Position numbers and translations under genes: made by a program. The notes under the pieces were generated by a model. The model ran no database searches and had not been told where the DNA came from. It worked only from the letters and a program-made list of their open reading frames with translations. Positions 35,331 through 49,129 of a DNA stretch of 64,000 nucleotides are shown in pieces (the stretch's first letter is position 1; each line of letters begins with the position of its first letter). Source of the DNA: Gordionus sp. m RMFG-2023 (lineage: Eukaryota > Nematomorpha > Gordioida > Chordodea > Parachordodidae); assembly GCF_954871325.1 (NCBI RefSeq), contig NC_088775.1, positions 92,708,334-92,772,333 of the forward strand, in the 5' to 3' direction.

Positions 35331-38100
35331 ATTCTTAAGTACATCCTCTCCTATAAAATTTAATTGGTAAACCCATAGCCGTGGCTTAGAATTAAAATAT
35401 CTTAGGCATCAGTATTTTGGGATGAGGAATGTAGTAGTTATTCTCATTTTTATGTTTTAATTTTTGATTTATGGAAAAATTTCAAAATTTTTGAAGTATC
35501 TGCATTCGTTACATTTCAAAATGCTCGTTACATAAATTAGATGTAAATAAAAAAAAGGTTTGAACCTAGGGTTCGTTTTTAAGATCCTCGTGACCTGTAG
35601 ATTTTTTCGGTTATTTATCCTTACCGGTTTTTGAGTTTTAGTTTCGAATAACGGATTACTTTAATTATTCAAGATGAACACTCGAATACTTTGTGAGCAG
35701 AATTAACGTAATCACACTATTACCACATTTTTAAACCAACTTCCGGTCAATATTTTTGTGTTTGTCTTTTTGTCAACGAATTTCGTTTCGTTTTCAATTT
35801 TATTTTCACTAAAATTAAAATAAAAAATGAGATTATATTTATAAACAATTTTAAAAATTATACCGAATGGTCGGGTGTTTATTCCAAACACTTTTATTCC
35901 TTCTATCCATGAGATTATTTTATTTTTCCCCGTGGAGTATTTTGGTCGAGTTTTTTTTATTTATTTTATCACAAGACCTTTTCCCGACATTTCAAATCCC
36001 ATTATGACAAAGGTATATCAAACATAGTAATATTTAGTTTGAAAAAAAATAAAAATAAAGAAAATTCAAAAAATTATTAATGTAATAAAATGGAAAGAAA
36101 ATAAAATGATTACAAAGAAGATTAATTTTTTTTTCTTTCTTAGTAAGATTGTATGTTCAAATAAATTCTTAGAAAATTATCTGAAAAATTTATTAAAGTT
36201 TATATTATTCGTATCAAAAAGGTTTAAATTTTAATTTATAAAATATGAACTATATACTATTATCGCTTAATATTTAGATAAATATATCTAGTATTTATTA
36301 GGAGGGGGGGTTTATAATATGTTGTTTATTTATTCTTAATGCTTATATTGGATTGGTTCTTTTTTCTTATTGGTTAATGAATATATTAAATATAAGTGTT
36401 TTTTTCTTCTAAAAAATGTGTACAGCCTTTATATATTGGAAGGTAGGGTGTGAGGGAGAGGGGAACGCAGTTTTATTCATTAAATCGAAATATAGTATCA
36501 AAATTTCGCAAACAGTTTTTGTAATTTTATATCCGCAATATGGATTTCCAGCAAGCAAATCCATAATTCCTGACGATTTTTCCTACATAAACATCTAAGT
36601 TGCTTCCTCATTTTGAGTATTACTTTAAAAAAAAAAAGAAGTAGTAAATAATAATAGGTTTGTAAAGGAATCATGTATATATAAATACTCTAATAATAAT
36701 AGGAATTAAACAATTAGATCTTAACATATGTTAAAAAATTCAAAAAGCATCGAAAGTGATAATGTTTATATTTAGATATTGTCGAATATACGTGAAAAGT
36801 AATTGGCATCTTTAATCCTGGATCTTAATAATCAGGTGCGCGTTAAAACAAATATATTTTACAACTCCTAAACTCAGCCAATCAGAAAAAGAACCAATCA
36901 AAAAATATTAAAATAAAAAAGAATAGTAGCTATGGTCAAACAACTTCTTATTGGTTAATAAAATAATAACTTAATATTTTTTTTTCTTTTACGTAATTTA
37001 AATATAATATTATTACTAAATGATTTTATACAAATAATAATAACATATATAAATTATTATAACAAACCATCTTTTATTATAAGTAATATAAAATTTAAAC
37101 ATTATCCAATACCTGTTAATTTTCTAATCAATATATTTGTCAATTTATTTAAAGAAAATTTGATGTATATTCAGTGGTGGAGAGAGGGGGGGGGGGGGGT
37201 AACTGAAACATTTTTTTTCATTGTATCTCTTGCAATTTTTTTTAAAAATGATCTTTAATAGAACTTCTTAGAATGTTTTGCCTGTATATAAATGATTCAA
37301 TTTATCGTCTTTTTATGATTTACGGGAGAATGTAGTCTAATTTCCTAACTAAAACAATTTTTTTTTTCAATATATGTATACACCCTTTTACTTTTTTTCG
37401 CAGTATTTACTCGGTATCCCCAATGTTGTAGAAGTTCCTGATGCAAGCAAGGAATTTTACAATCTTTGAAAGATGCCACTTCTAAATTATTTATCATACG
37501 ATTTTTTTTCAAGCATTCACACATTTAGGGGGACATCCTACTACCAGTAATTTAATCAAAAATAAAAAAATATAGATTTTTACAAAATATATTGGCGGCG
37601 CTTGGAAATTGTATTCTAGGATGGAGAGTGTAGTAGCTATATCTCCTGGAAATATTTAAAATTAATATTTTATTTTACATCAATGTTGTTATTGTTATGA
37701 CTGCTTTTTCGTTGAAAATTATTTTTAATAAAAGAAAAAAATATTTTTTTAACTTACAAAATAATATATAAATTTTTATATAATTATTTTCCCATTAATT
37801 TATTACAGGTAAAATATTTTAAATTTATCTATATCCGATATAGTGAAAGATATTTTAATATATGTGCACTCAATTTTTTTAAAAAAAAATTATTCATATT
37901 CTCCATAGATGGAGTTATTATCCTGAAAAGGTGAATACCAATCTTTTGAAATATTTGAAATACAAAAATTAATAGTTTCGGTAATATGCCAAAGAGTTTA
38001 GTAAGATGATAAAAATAATTAATTAATTTTATAAAATATTTCCGATTCCTTCTTCTTTTTCCTATCAACTATTTGCAATTTGATTATTCAACATAATAAC
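35331..38100. other. Repeat mosaic without supported genes
   Basis: 37,100-37,650 shares TTTGTCAATTTATTTAAAGAAAA, a poly(G) run and TTGTATCTCTTGC with 51,735-51,850 and, without the G run, with 35,150-35,220. GATGAG..ATGTAGTAG/GGATGGAGAGTGTAGTAG pairs occur near 35,430 and 37,620. Small open frames here have no protein-like composition. Confidence 0.45.
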
Positions 38101-39303
38101 TTTTCCTAGTGGAAAAGAACAGATTCAATATTGCACGAATGGATTCTATAGGAAAGTTTAAAAAAAATATAAAAATATCATCCAATAAATAATAAAAAAT
38201 TTGGTCGAGGTGTAGACCCTCTCCATTTAATCCCTGTCGTTATTGAATTTGGACCGGGTTAGGGCTTTGATCTGTTCTGCGGTGCTATAAGAAAAAATGA
38301 AATTTTTATAATGACAAAAGGATGGGTGAAAAACTATCAAAATACAGTTACAAAAAGTGAACCTAAAGAGATGGGATGATAAAATTTATGGGGGGGGGGG
38401 GGTAGAACCATCCAATAGCGCTTTCCCATCTCTTAGCAAAAAATCCTAGTACATCTAAATAAATATAGAGACTAAATTTATTTGCTATTCAAACTATACA
38501 AATCATATTATATTTCTAAGCTCATTACTATAGGAAGCCAGAAAACTCCAGTTGGAAGGTATCAAATCGATGATGAATCCTTTAAAATAAATTAGTAACT
38601 TTTAACAAAATCTCAGTAGAAATAGATATTATTATATTCATTTATTTTATTTTATTTATATTTGGTAATTTTTTAAATATAATTTTTTTTATTTTCCTAA
38701 ATGTAGCGATGGTCAACATTTAGTTATATTTCACCACCCCCCCCCCCCCCACCCCCTAATATTTTTCGTTATAGTAATTATTACAACAATTTTTTTTTAA
38801 AAAAGAAGAAATTATATTATTTAAAATTATAAGGTTCTATCTACAATAAAATATGAACTATATACTTTTGTTTTGCCGACTATCTAACAAATTTATAAAT
38901 ATTTTGATGTTTTTTACCCTCCCCCCCCCCTTACCTTATTTTTTTTCCACCATGTTTTTTTTTGGTAAAAAATATTATATAAAATTAATTTTGAATCGGC
39001 CATATTTAAAATTTTTTTTATTTTTATCAAAATAATTTCGACATTTTCTAGGAAAAAAATTTAGAAAATTCGGATATTAGAACATATACTTTTTTTTGGA
39101 AAGAAGAATAATGACCATGTTACAGGTTTTATATATCATTTATATATTAAAAATTTATTCACCCCCCCTCTCTTTTCACAGTCGGAATTTATCTCGAAAT
39201 TCGCTGCGAATTATACAAAAATACGCTGTAATTTTTTCGTTATTCTTAACCGAAAATTCGCTCTAAATTGCGAATAAGGGAGGTTTCAATCATTGGAACA
39301 ATT

Positions 39304-39514
39304 AGTGTTCTTAAACGGCTCAATTTGAGCAAACGGCTAACTCAATATTTTATCCAGTATTACGCAAGCCTGAAGATTTTCCTCGTAGGTGGCACACAGA
39401 GGATTGAACATCTATTGGCAAAATCTTGACTCTTAGGCAATATTTTTTCCTGGCTAATAATCTTTGAGTCAGCCATTTTTAAAAAACCAGCTCACATCGA
39501 CCCTTTTAACAACA
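39304..39514. mobile_element. MITE family A copy, same site as 12394
   Basis: Starts GTGTTCTTAAACGGCTCAA and ends CGACCCTTTTAACAACA. It is flanked on the right by CAATTAAATTGCGATGTTC exactly as at 12.6 kb, so this MITE was present before the block duplicated. Confidence 0.75.
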
Positions 39515-39679
39515 ATACTTATACAATTAAATTGCGATGTTCTCCCATGTATCTTCCTCTAAAATTTTATACGCTTTTTTGTTTATTTACAAACCCAAAG
39601 TATTATATAAAATTATCATTTTTTTTAAAAAAAAACACAATAATAAAGACATTTTTCTATTTTTTGATTGCCATGGTGA

Positions 39680-39736
39680 CATTGAGACACGTCGAAAGTC
39701 AGTATGATTGCTGCACGACGGAAAATTCTCAAAAGG
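39680..39736 (+). other. Exon-like stretch, MVTLRHVESQYDCC
   Basis: GCCATGG start, 21 codons and a possible donor AAAAG/GTAAAA. Partner at 12950. Unrecognised; see that entry. Confidence 0.25.
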
Positions 39737-39884
39737 TAAAAATATATTTATTTATTTTTTGTTTGCAACCAAAATCTAATAATTTTTTTTTTATAATTTC
39801 TTCTTTTTCTAAGTATAATAAATTAATTATAAACTGAACAATTTCCATCTTAGAAAAATTCGCCTATTCTCCAAATGGCACATA

Positions 39885-40155
39885 ATAATACTTTAAAGAG
39901 TCGTTGGAATGCAAATCAGCTGGAGCCGCCATTTTGGTAACCCATAATATAGTAATTTATTATCATTGTTAATGAACTACTATTCAAATTGATTAACTTT
40001 GCTCCCTGATGATCAGGCGACTCTTTAATAAAGTTTGCGTCAGGACGCAGGAATAAATTTTTTTTAAATAATGCAATAGGGGGTTAACTAAAATGGCGTC
40101 CCCAGCTGTTTTTTTATCGATGTTACACACTTTTAATGGGTCAACCATCAGTCTA
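39885..40155. mobile_element. MITE family B copy, same site as 13156
   Basis: GGAATGCAAATCAGCTGG, GCCGCCATTTTGGTAACCC and the inverse arm AAATGGCGTCCCCAGCTG...CAGTCTA. The neighbouring TTTAATAAAGTTTGCGTCAGGAC is shared with the 13.3 kb copy. Confidence 0.75.
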
Positions 40156-40552
40156 GGATTTATTGTATGTCATTGCTCTAAACCATCCACAGTTTATTTT
40201 CAGGCTTGCGTAAGGTTTTTTGGTTGAAATACCGGGTCAGCTGTTTTTAAAAACGAGCCGTTTAACAATATATGGTCGGTCATGTTAATTGAAATGAGTC
40301 TTATGAATACGAAATTCAGAGTGTGAGGTAATGAAAAATATTCTGGAAAACTTTAAGCATTGCAAAAAAAATATTCTAACACGAAGTTTTTGGTAGATTA
40401 TCCTGGATTCTTTCACCTAGAAAAGGGTGATATAATGTGTTTTGGACAATTAGAAGATGAGTAATTTGTAAAAAGACAGTTTCAAAGCAATAAAACAACA
40501 CTGGGAAAATCAAAAAGATGAGAAATAATTCTTAATATCTTTTATGATTTCA

Positions 40553-40620
40553 GAGACCTGCAGGCCTTAAAAAAAACAAACCCAGGTCCCGGGCCGGGCC
40601 GTCTAAATGGCAGGTCACGT
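40553..40620. mobile_element. Short GC-rich hAT-like element
   Basis: CAGAGACCTGCAGGCC at the left; the inverse of the right end is CGTGACCTGCCATTT; TCCCGGGCCGGGCCG lies inside. No clear target duplication. Confidence 0.45.
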
Positions 40621-40967
40621 ATATATATATAAGATAAGGAATATTATTTTATTTTTTTTCTTAAAGAGTGAAATTTAAAAATGATAATTTTGTTTTAAAT
40701 TATCATCAAATTTTAAGGAAATAAAGAAAGGAAAGAAAATAAAAATAAAAGAAAGAGAAAAATAAATCAAATACAAAACAAAATATGTAAACAACTTTTG
40801 ATATACTCATAAAAAAAATAAATTAGAAAAAATGTCAATACCCTCACTACAGTGTTGAGATAATTTATTCAATATAAAATAATTACTATTTGTGCATCAT
40901 TGGCTTTGTATAAAAAAATAAAAATTAATTAATAACTTTAAATAGTTAGTCTTAAATAATAACTAAA

Positions 40968-42060
40968 CGGAAGTCGTGGCTGAGCCAAGGATTTATAAAT
41001 TCTCTTTAATGAAATAATAAAATTATTTAATAAAAAGTTAAAATATTCATCCAATAAAAATTTCCTTATTCCACAAGTTCCCAAATAATTTGTGAGTATG
41101 CCATTTACTTTTATCAATGACAAAATTATCCTTTCTAAATGATTTGATTAAATTATGATATTTTTTAAAAAGAAGATAAATAAAAATAAATATATACTCA
41201 TTTTAAAAGAATTTGATTTTAATTTTATATATCAAGTGCTTTTCAAATCTAAGCAAAATTTTTTTTAACTTTCTTTATTATTTTCAGAGAGATTAATAGG
41301 TTTGAATAAATTTTATAACTTTAAGTGCAGAAAAAAAGTTATATTTCTATTAAATAATCCTTTTAAAATGGGAATTTATTCTAAAGAATGGTAAAAACAA
41401 GGGGCGCGGGTATTTGCTGTATAATACATTATCATAGTTCATACATCATATATTACATTCCTTATTTTTGGATAATATCATGATGGATGATTAGCATATG
41501 TTCTTTTATGATTGACAGATTGTAGTATATTGTTCGTGATGTGGAATAAATGAACTGATAGATAGACATACATTTTTATTGCAAGTTAGAAATTGTAAAG
41601 AAAGGCACAAAATATTGTGCTCTCACAATATGAGTTTCTGAGCGAAAACAATGTGAACAAACTTTGTTCTAATGATTGTACATTCTTCTATTTTAATTAC
41701 GATTTCATTTTTATTTAAATAATTTTCCCTTCTTTCTTTCTTTCTTTTAAAAAATTTAATCCCCCCCCCCCCCCCCCATTTTCCCGCCTCACATTTTAAT
41801 TTCAAATAATAATTATTTGATATAATGCGAAATTGAATTTTTTTTTATAATAAAATTCTGATAATATCTATATATTTGTTTTTAGCGAAATCAGTGTTAA
41901 TAAAAAAATTTTTTTGTATTTTACAAAATATTCGTTATATATAGTATAAGATGCAATGGATATGTCCAGGAAGTATGCAATACATTGGAGCCAGAGGAAA
42001 AAATGAACTCAATTTGATATTCGGTAAAACCATTTTCTGACCAATCACAAATATTCCCTG
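40968..42060. repeat. 10-kb duplication, partner of 15.2-16.6 kb
   Basis: Carries the ACGGAAGTCGTGGCTGAGCC and GGAGCCAGAGG..GATATTCGGTAAAACC landmarks of the first copy in the same order, plus a 17-base poly(C) run at 41,761-41,777. Confidence 0.7.
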
Positions 42061-42078
42061 CGTTTTTTTTAAGGTAAT

Positions 42079-42388
<310 letters not shown>

Positions 42389-42607
42389 GAAAAATAGTAA
42401 TAATCTATTATAAAAACATTTTATACCTTTTATTTATATATATGTATTTATAAAGAATGGTTATCGATGTAAAAGTGTAAAAATTTTGGCGCCTAAAATA
42501 CCTAACTTTGAACTCGTATTATGATATAATAAAATTATGATTTTGACAGATTAATGATAAAATACGAAATAATAAATATTGTTTTGTAAATTCATGCGTC
42601 TAAATAG

Positions 42608-42749
42608 CGGAGTTGTTAAAAGATACTTTTTAAATAGATCTAGATACAGATACATCATCTAAAATAATATACAGATATTTTAATCGAAAATCTATCTAGA
42701 TACAGATACAGATACCACATTTTTATATCTAGATCCTTTAACAACTCTG
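42608..42749. mobile_element. hAT MITE, 142 bp, perfect 8-bp target duplication
   Basis: Sister of 18820, inserted in the opposite orientation: ends CGGAGTTGTTAAAAG and CTTTAACAACTCTG, flanked on both sides by CTAAATAG (42600-42607, 42750-42757). Confidence 0.93.
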
Positions 42750-42849
42750 CTAAATAGCAACCATTAGTTTTCTAAATATAAAAATTAATTGATTAAAAAA
42801 TTTTGATGACGAATGATCTCGCTGGGCGCCAAAAGGATATATATATATA

Positions 42850-43830
42850 AATTATTTATATAGTATATAACGTCGGTCTAGAATTGGAATGTTCCACTAG
42901 ACATTTCCAAAATTTTTGAGTTAGAAGTGGAACACTAGATTTTAAAAAAAAATATAAATTTTTGTCCAAAGTTATTTATCAAAATTGATCAATAATTTTT
43001 TCCTTTAATTAATTTTAAACCTTGATGTTGATTTTCTCTTTTAAAAACATTTACGCAAGTGGTCAACTCCAATTCTAGACCGACGATATTATGATTAATA
43101 ATAATAGTTATATATATATTTTTAAAATGTATTTTTTTTTTAATATAAATTTTAATATCAAATAAAATTACTATTATAAAGAATTGAATGGAAATAAAAC
43201 GGGAGACTTGATTATGATTTATTATGACAAATCTCATGAATTTGGACCCCAAGGCATTTATGTATCTAGTAAATTAAAAATATACAAGAATATTACGAAA
43301 TTTCAAATCAAATTAATTTGTCTAATCTTATATTCATATATAAATTATTTATATAGTATACAACGTTGGTATAGAATTGAAGTGCTACACTGGACATTTT
43401 CAAAATTTTTGAGTTAGATGTGGAAAACAAGATTTAAAAAAAAAAAATATTAATTTTTGTCAAAAATAACTTTTTCCTATAATTAATTTTTAAATTTTAA
43501 TGTTGATTTTCTCTTTTTAAAACATTTACGCAAGTGGTCAACTCCAATTCTAGACCGACGATATTATGATTAATAATAATAGTTATATATATATTTTTAT
43601 AATGATAAATATTAATATCAAACAAAATTACTATACTATAAAGAAGTGAAAGTAAAAAATGACAAACCTGATGAATTAGAAGTCAAAAAAATTCGTGGAT
43701 TTTTACCTAGTAAATTAAATATATACAAGAATATTTCGACATTTTTTAAACAAATTAATTTGACTTATCTTATAAATATATACATATAGAGCTATTTGAG
43801 CAAAAATGCTGGTTAATTTTCCCGAACTAA
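42850..43830. repeat. About 490-bp tandem duplication carrying a MITE and a coding relic
   Basis: 42,850-43,330 and 43,335-43,830 repeat the same order: AAATTATTTATATAGTATA, a palindromic MITE (42,871-43,085 and 43,364-43,560, ends CGTCGGTCTAGAATTGG and its inverse), TATGATTAATAATAATAG, then the YKEL relic. The MITE therefore predates the duplication. Confidence 0.75.
43175..43330 (+). pseudogene. Decayed coding relic, copy 2 of 3
   Basis: Reads YKELNGNKTGDL, then MIYYDKSHEFGPQ and SSKLKIYKNITKF in one frame. The frame is open here but cut off by the tandem duplication joint. Related to 18086 and 43637; family not recognised. Confidence 0.4.
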
Positions 43831-43850
43831 AAATTAACTTAAAATTTTGT
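43637..43850 (+). pseudogene. Decayed coding relic, copy 3 of 3
   Basis: Reads YKEVKVKNDKPDELEVKK, then GFLPSKLNIYKNIS and FFKQINLTY. A later frame gives KMLVNFPELKIN. It corresponds to 18,086-18,385 and marks the 10-kb duplication. Confidence 0.4.
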
Positions 43851-44679
43851 TTATTAAATTAGAAACATAATTTTTTATTATTATTATTATTTGCCCATCC
43901 CACTCTACACAAACGCGTAATCAGCTGTAAGAAGGAATATGTTGTAGGGGTAAGGGGGAGGAGGGTGGTTAATAAAATATTTCTTCTCTCAGATAATATT
44001 CTTGCCATTTAAAAAAATATCTCCAAGTTTAATATTTATGTTAGGTTAGTTTAATTACTATTTTTTTAATAACGTAAATAGCAAATTAATGTGAATTATA
44101 GAAATTAAACACATTCATATATATATAACCAGCATGTGATAAATCACTATAAAATATATGGTCCTAAGAGTTTAAAATTTGTTAAAAGAGGGATTAAGAG
44201 TATTACAAATTTTATAATGCAAAATCCAAACTTCTTTTAGACCTAGCTATTAATCTCTTTCAGGTCTTTGGCGTCAAATGCTTAAAAAAACCAATTCTCT
44301 TTCATAATTTTTCCTCATTCTTCTCTTATGTAACAATGGTTAAATCACCTTGCAATGAACCACTAATAAAATTGTTACTATGATATTTCCCACTAACACC
44401 CCCACACCCATATGAACTTAAGGTTTGCTAGGATGCCATATGTAATCTTGGAATGCTTAATTCGCATATATATGAAGAGACTTGAAGAATGTTGCTTTTT
44501 TGCTGATTTCTACTACTAGGCGTGAAACTCTATTCATAGATCTTACCTAAGTGATAATGTTATGTTGTTAAAAGCTTAAAAGTATCGATTTAGCAGCCAG
44601 CTATCCTGGTCAGACCAAGAGTCCCTGCTTGAGCAAAACTTACCTACAGTAATATTTACCACTTCAAGAAGAATTAGTT

Positions 44680-46650
44680 ATTCGATATCATTTCTTTAGT
44701 TGTCCCTTACAATAACAATATAAAAGATTACGAAATATCTATGAAATAAATATGAAATTTCAATTCATTTTGTACTTTAATACTATGTCGATTCTATGAG
44801 AAATAACCCTTAAATAGCGTTCCTAATAGGTGGGGGGGGGGGGGGGGTTTGAAGAGACCTCTCAAAATTTTGAAATATATTTAAGTTAGCTAAAAAATAT
44901 TTTTCGAACCTCCTGAGATTGAAACGGCTAGTGAAGCTCCTTGTAAACTTTGTAAATGATTCGATATTCTATCCTTCATTATTGATGTAATAAAAAATTT
45001 CCAAAATACAGAAGCAATGAAGTAGACTCAATGCTAAAAGATTGGCGAAGCTGTCCATATTTTTGAACATCCTAATTTCCAAATCAGATCCTTTCTGGCA
45101 CATTTATATTCGTTGTAGTTAGTGTCATAAAAAAACTCCAACCTCCCTCCCCCTAATTTTCTCTAAATGTAAAGGCTAAAAAAGAATTATCTTTTGGCGC
45201 TACGTCTCTTTACCGCTTCTTAGCCTCCCCTAACCTCCTATATAAAACTTCACTTATTTATTTGCATTACTTTCTATGTGAATCATCTTTTAAGCCACGT
45301 CTCTTTACAGTTCTCAATTCGATAGAAAGCAATTTAAACTCCGTACACTCTAATAAACACGGAATAGTTTAAGAGAAACATATTCGCACAGCTGAAGTGT
45401 TTTTTATTATTAATATCAGTTGTGTTTCTATATACTGCTATTGATCACTTTACAATCGTAAAAACCCGCTCTTCTTATAGAATCCATCTTTATATTTTTT
45501 TATATATCTCAATATTTCATTACCTACCACCAGCAGACACACTTGTTAGAAGCCGGGCAAAGTAATTTCAGCGACCTGAGCCTGACCCGAGCCTCGAGGC
45601 GGGTGGGGCTTCGTATAGCCGGTGCACTTTGAAGTAGTCAATGATACATGACAATAATACTTAGTAGAAGTGGCGATGCATTCATTAAATGTACATAAAT
45701 AAAAACAGATGGCGACGCCATCTTGGTTACCCATATGATTATCAAAAATTTTTAAACGAGAAGCCAATCATTTCCTATGTCTGAAAGCAAACTTTATTAA
45801 AGAATTGTTCGATCATCGAGATAATAAAGGAAGCAAGTTAGTTAATTTAATTAGTAGCTTATTAACAATGAGAATAAATTACTATTATGGGTTACCAAAA
45901 TGGCGCCTCCAGCTGACTTGCATTAAACGACCCTTTCAAATGCATTATTATGAATACATAATCAGTCTAGGTATTATTGTACGTCATTGTAACCAGTACA
46001 TTTTTATTTTTTTAATTATTGCTTATTATTATTATAAATTTATATATATATATATATTTATTTTATATAATAAAAATAAAATATATATAGATAGGATATA
46101 TATCAATTTCAAATTCGAAATGAATAAAGCTGTCACTGGATCCCTTGTATCGTAATATTTTACTTGATATTTATTTAGAACTTTATTAAGAAACTTGACT
46201 ACAACATAAGATAAAATGGCCATATGCTTACTTAACTCACCATTCCCATTCTATTAGTTTTTTTTTGCCGTTCAATTTGTTTCTTTATTTGAGTATAGAG
46301 CTAATATTTTAAAATAATTACTATATATATAGCGGAAACTTGGGTTAGTAGGACAGATTTTTTTTGCTAGATCTGTTATATCTCCTGATTTTTTAAAAAA
46401 ATTTATGATTTCGAAAGATTTTTATTGACTTATAGATGCATATTAATAAAAAGCTTTTATTACGATAAGATTTAAACATTAAGTGGTTTCTTTAGCCCCC
46501 AGAATTTACATTTATCCCAGGTTTCCCATATACGTAAGAAAAATAAAATTCATTATTTCGTTTATCGTAATCTAAATTGGAAATTCTTGAATATTAAATT
46601 TAAATTTGATAATTATCGTTTTACATAAGAGAATAAATAAAAATTATTAT
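44680..46650. repeat. 10-kb duplication, partner of 19.86-21.33 kb
   Basis: Same landmarks in the same order as the first copy, interrupted by MITE B at 45640. A 16-base poly(G) run lies just inside at 44,832-44,847. Confidence 0.75.
45640..45985. mobile_element. MITE family B copy, absent from the partner block
   Basis: GATGGCGACGCCATCTTGGTTACCC at the left, ATGGGTTACCAAAATGGCGCCTCCAGCTG and AATCAGTCTA at the right. The corresponding place in 20.6 kb lacks it, so it inserted after the duplication. Confidence 0.7.
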
Positions 46651-47252
46651 TTAAATAATTCCGAAAAAAAAATTATTATTTAAAAAAATCTTTCAATCTG
46701 CGATAATTTTATAAAAAAATTTTTTTAAAAAATAAACTAGACAAATTACGGTAAGAAAGAGATATACTAAGCAAATTATTCGATTTTTTTGAATAATTCG
46801 ATTTATTTGATTAATTCAATATATTCGAATTCGATTTATTTAAATAATTCATTTATTCGAATCAGATCGTTGTCTATTTATTGGTACTATTCTGTTTTAA
46901 ATATAATTATTTTTGAAAAATGAATATTTAACACGTTATTTAATAAGAGAGTGTAATTAAGACGTGTATAATAAGAGGATCAAAATTGTATCATTTTCTA
47001 CTCTTATTTTTGAATAATGCAGAAATTTAAAACAATATCACTGATCCTAATATTCTAGAAATTTGAAAAAAAAAAAATAAATATAAATTTTCGGTAAAAA
47101 AAATAATATATACTTTAAAGTTGGGTAAGATTCCTAGATATTTCGACATATACAGAATATATCCACCATTGTAAAATCTTAGACGCTTTTGCCATCCTGT
47201 TACTCTTAATTTATATTTAGTCATTGTACATAAAATTTTTACCAACCGGGTT
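46651..47252. other. AT-rich spacer with TTCGAA-type words
   Basis: Irregular repeats of ATTCGA(A)T near 46,780-46,870. No supported gene. Confidence 0.4.
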
Positions 47253-47424
47253 TAGTGTCGTTAAAATTACTTGATTTTGGGCGGATTTTTTAAGAACGGC
47301 TCACTCGATGCTTTATCCAGGAAAAGTCCTTAGATATTACAAAAGGTTTTAGACATCTGTTAGACAAAATCTTGACGCTTTAACAGTTTTTTAGATTCAA
47401 TTCAAATCGAGTCCGCTTAACAAA
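47253..47424. mobile_element. MITE family A copy (decayed)
   Basis: AACGGCTCACTCGATGCTTTATCCAGG, GACATCTGTTAGACAAAATC and CGAGTCCGCTTAACAA are recognisable. The outer left end is unclear. Confidence 0.5.
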
Positions 47425-48064
47425 TCTAATGCGCTGATAAGGTAGCTACAGGCATTCTGCTGGGAAGCTAATTTTATATTTGCAAAAAAATAAGTAGCTA
47501 ATTAATCGCGTCATTAGTTTCTTTAGAGTATGTAGCTAAAATACGGCTTCTTTTTTACTTTTAAAAACTATTTTAACTAATAGTATTTAATACATTTGAA
47601 ACTTGATGTCTAAACAATCACATCTTATTCGTTGTCTCCTGAGTTTTTTCAAAGTTGATTTCAAATTATTTCAAACATCATTTTACATATAAAAGCAAAG
47701 AAAACGGAAACATACTAATTACCCTGTCAGACTTATTGTGATGTATTCAATCTGAAAAATTAAAAGAATTAGTGTTTAAAAACCAACTTCATCTTAACAA
47801 TTCAAAGCTCCATTTTTGAGGTGGTGTTATAGAGATGGTTAAAATACGAATAATATTTAAATATTAATTTAAAATAAATTTAAATAAATAATTAAAATAT
47901 TAATCATAATAAATTTATGTAAATTATGATAATAATAATCATATAAAATTAATACGAATAAATTCTATCCCTATTGTATTTCAGATAATCTTTTATGTAC
48001 TTTCAAACTTAATATAAATTATATTTAATTTTCCATACATTTTTTATTATTAATTGTAAAAGGC

Positions 48065-48230
48065 TCAAATGTTTAAGGAAAAATTGTCTACAATTCATGA
48101 AATAGGTAATTCCAAACATAATAGAGTATATTTCCTGTAAAATCCGTATTTATAAATTTAAAAACAAGCTCAAAATATGATTTTATAGTCGTAAAAATAA
48201 CCCATTGTCATAAAAATACATTGATATATG
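48065..48230. mobile_element. MITE family C half copy
   Basis: TGAAATAGGTAATTCCAAACAT, TTTCCTGTAAAATC and AAGCTCAAAATATGATTTTA followed by CATTGTCATAA match one arm of the family. Confidence 0.5.
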
Positions 48231-48990
48231 TATATAATCACAATGTAATTCTTCTTTTTCAATATAATAAAGTAATTTCCATAAATCTTAACTAGGCCTT
48301 CGGGTGCTTCTAACATAAGGTATTCGGTGAATATAAAAGATAAGCTAATTTATAATAATTGAATGAAGAGCTCAACATTTGAAAAGAAATCTTTTAAAGG
48401 ATAATTGATTTAATGATTTAATCAAACTTATTCATATTATAATATGTAGATTTAAAAAATGTATTTAGATATTTTTCTAAACTGGAACCGAACAGGAATG
48501 GGAACTGCGTTCTAGTCTCTCTTAATTACTTATATGTTTAATATTTTTCTTATCAAAATATTTTATTTTGTTGTTAGAATTTATATGTTTTCAAAATTTT
48601 AATAAAGATTTTTATTTATTTATTATTAAAAAGCGTATATAAGCTTTCTAAGGCGCTATAATTCTTCGAAGAAAGTTAGCTATAATGTTGCATGTAAAAC
48701 CACATTTGTTTGGGGGGGGGGGGGGGATTAGTTGTCAGCTAAAAGAAGAGGAAAGGGGCCGTTTTTAAAAGTATTCCAAAACAGTTCCATATTTTTTATA
48801 TATAAATCTGAGGTAAAGATACAAATATGGCACAATCGTTACAAATTTTACAACTATAGCGTTTCCTGATATAGATATTAGTTGGGAAGATTTAAAAAAA
48901 TCGAAGTAATTTAGGGGAAATCCCAACGGATTACCCTAGCCACTTATCAATCACGATTATATTTTTACCATTCCCAACCATAGTTATATC

Positions 48991-49127
48991 CAGGGTTGTT
49001 AAACGGCTTATCAAACATTTAGCTCGTAGATGGGAAACATCTATCAGCGAAATCTCTAAGCGATATACTCCTGGATAAAATATTGAGTTAGTCGTTTTCA
49101 GATCCAATAGAGCCATTTAACAGCACA
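48991..49127. mobile_element. MITE family A, short copy
   Basis: Starts CAGGGTTGTTAAACGGCTTA, a hAT-like end, and ends GAGCCATTTAACAGCAC. The left arm is internally shortened. Confidence 0.65.
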
Positions 49128-49129
49128 AC

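Larger units (their letters stand above)
38590..39850. repeat. 10-kb duplication, partner of 11.70-13.15 kb
   Basis: The same order of landmarks as 11,700-13,150: a 14-base poly(C) tract, AAGGTTCTATCTACAATA, TTTTGCCGACTATCTAACAAAT, GAATCGGCCATATTTAAAA, CGGAATTTATC, MITE A (39304-39514) and the MVTLRHVES stretch. Confidence 0.75.

Noticed and set aside
45805-46155. A 116-codon plus-strand frame as a gene
   Set aside because: It runs through MITE B and an adjoining AT tract; the composition is Ile/Tyr/Phe-rich, as expected by chance.
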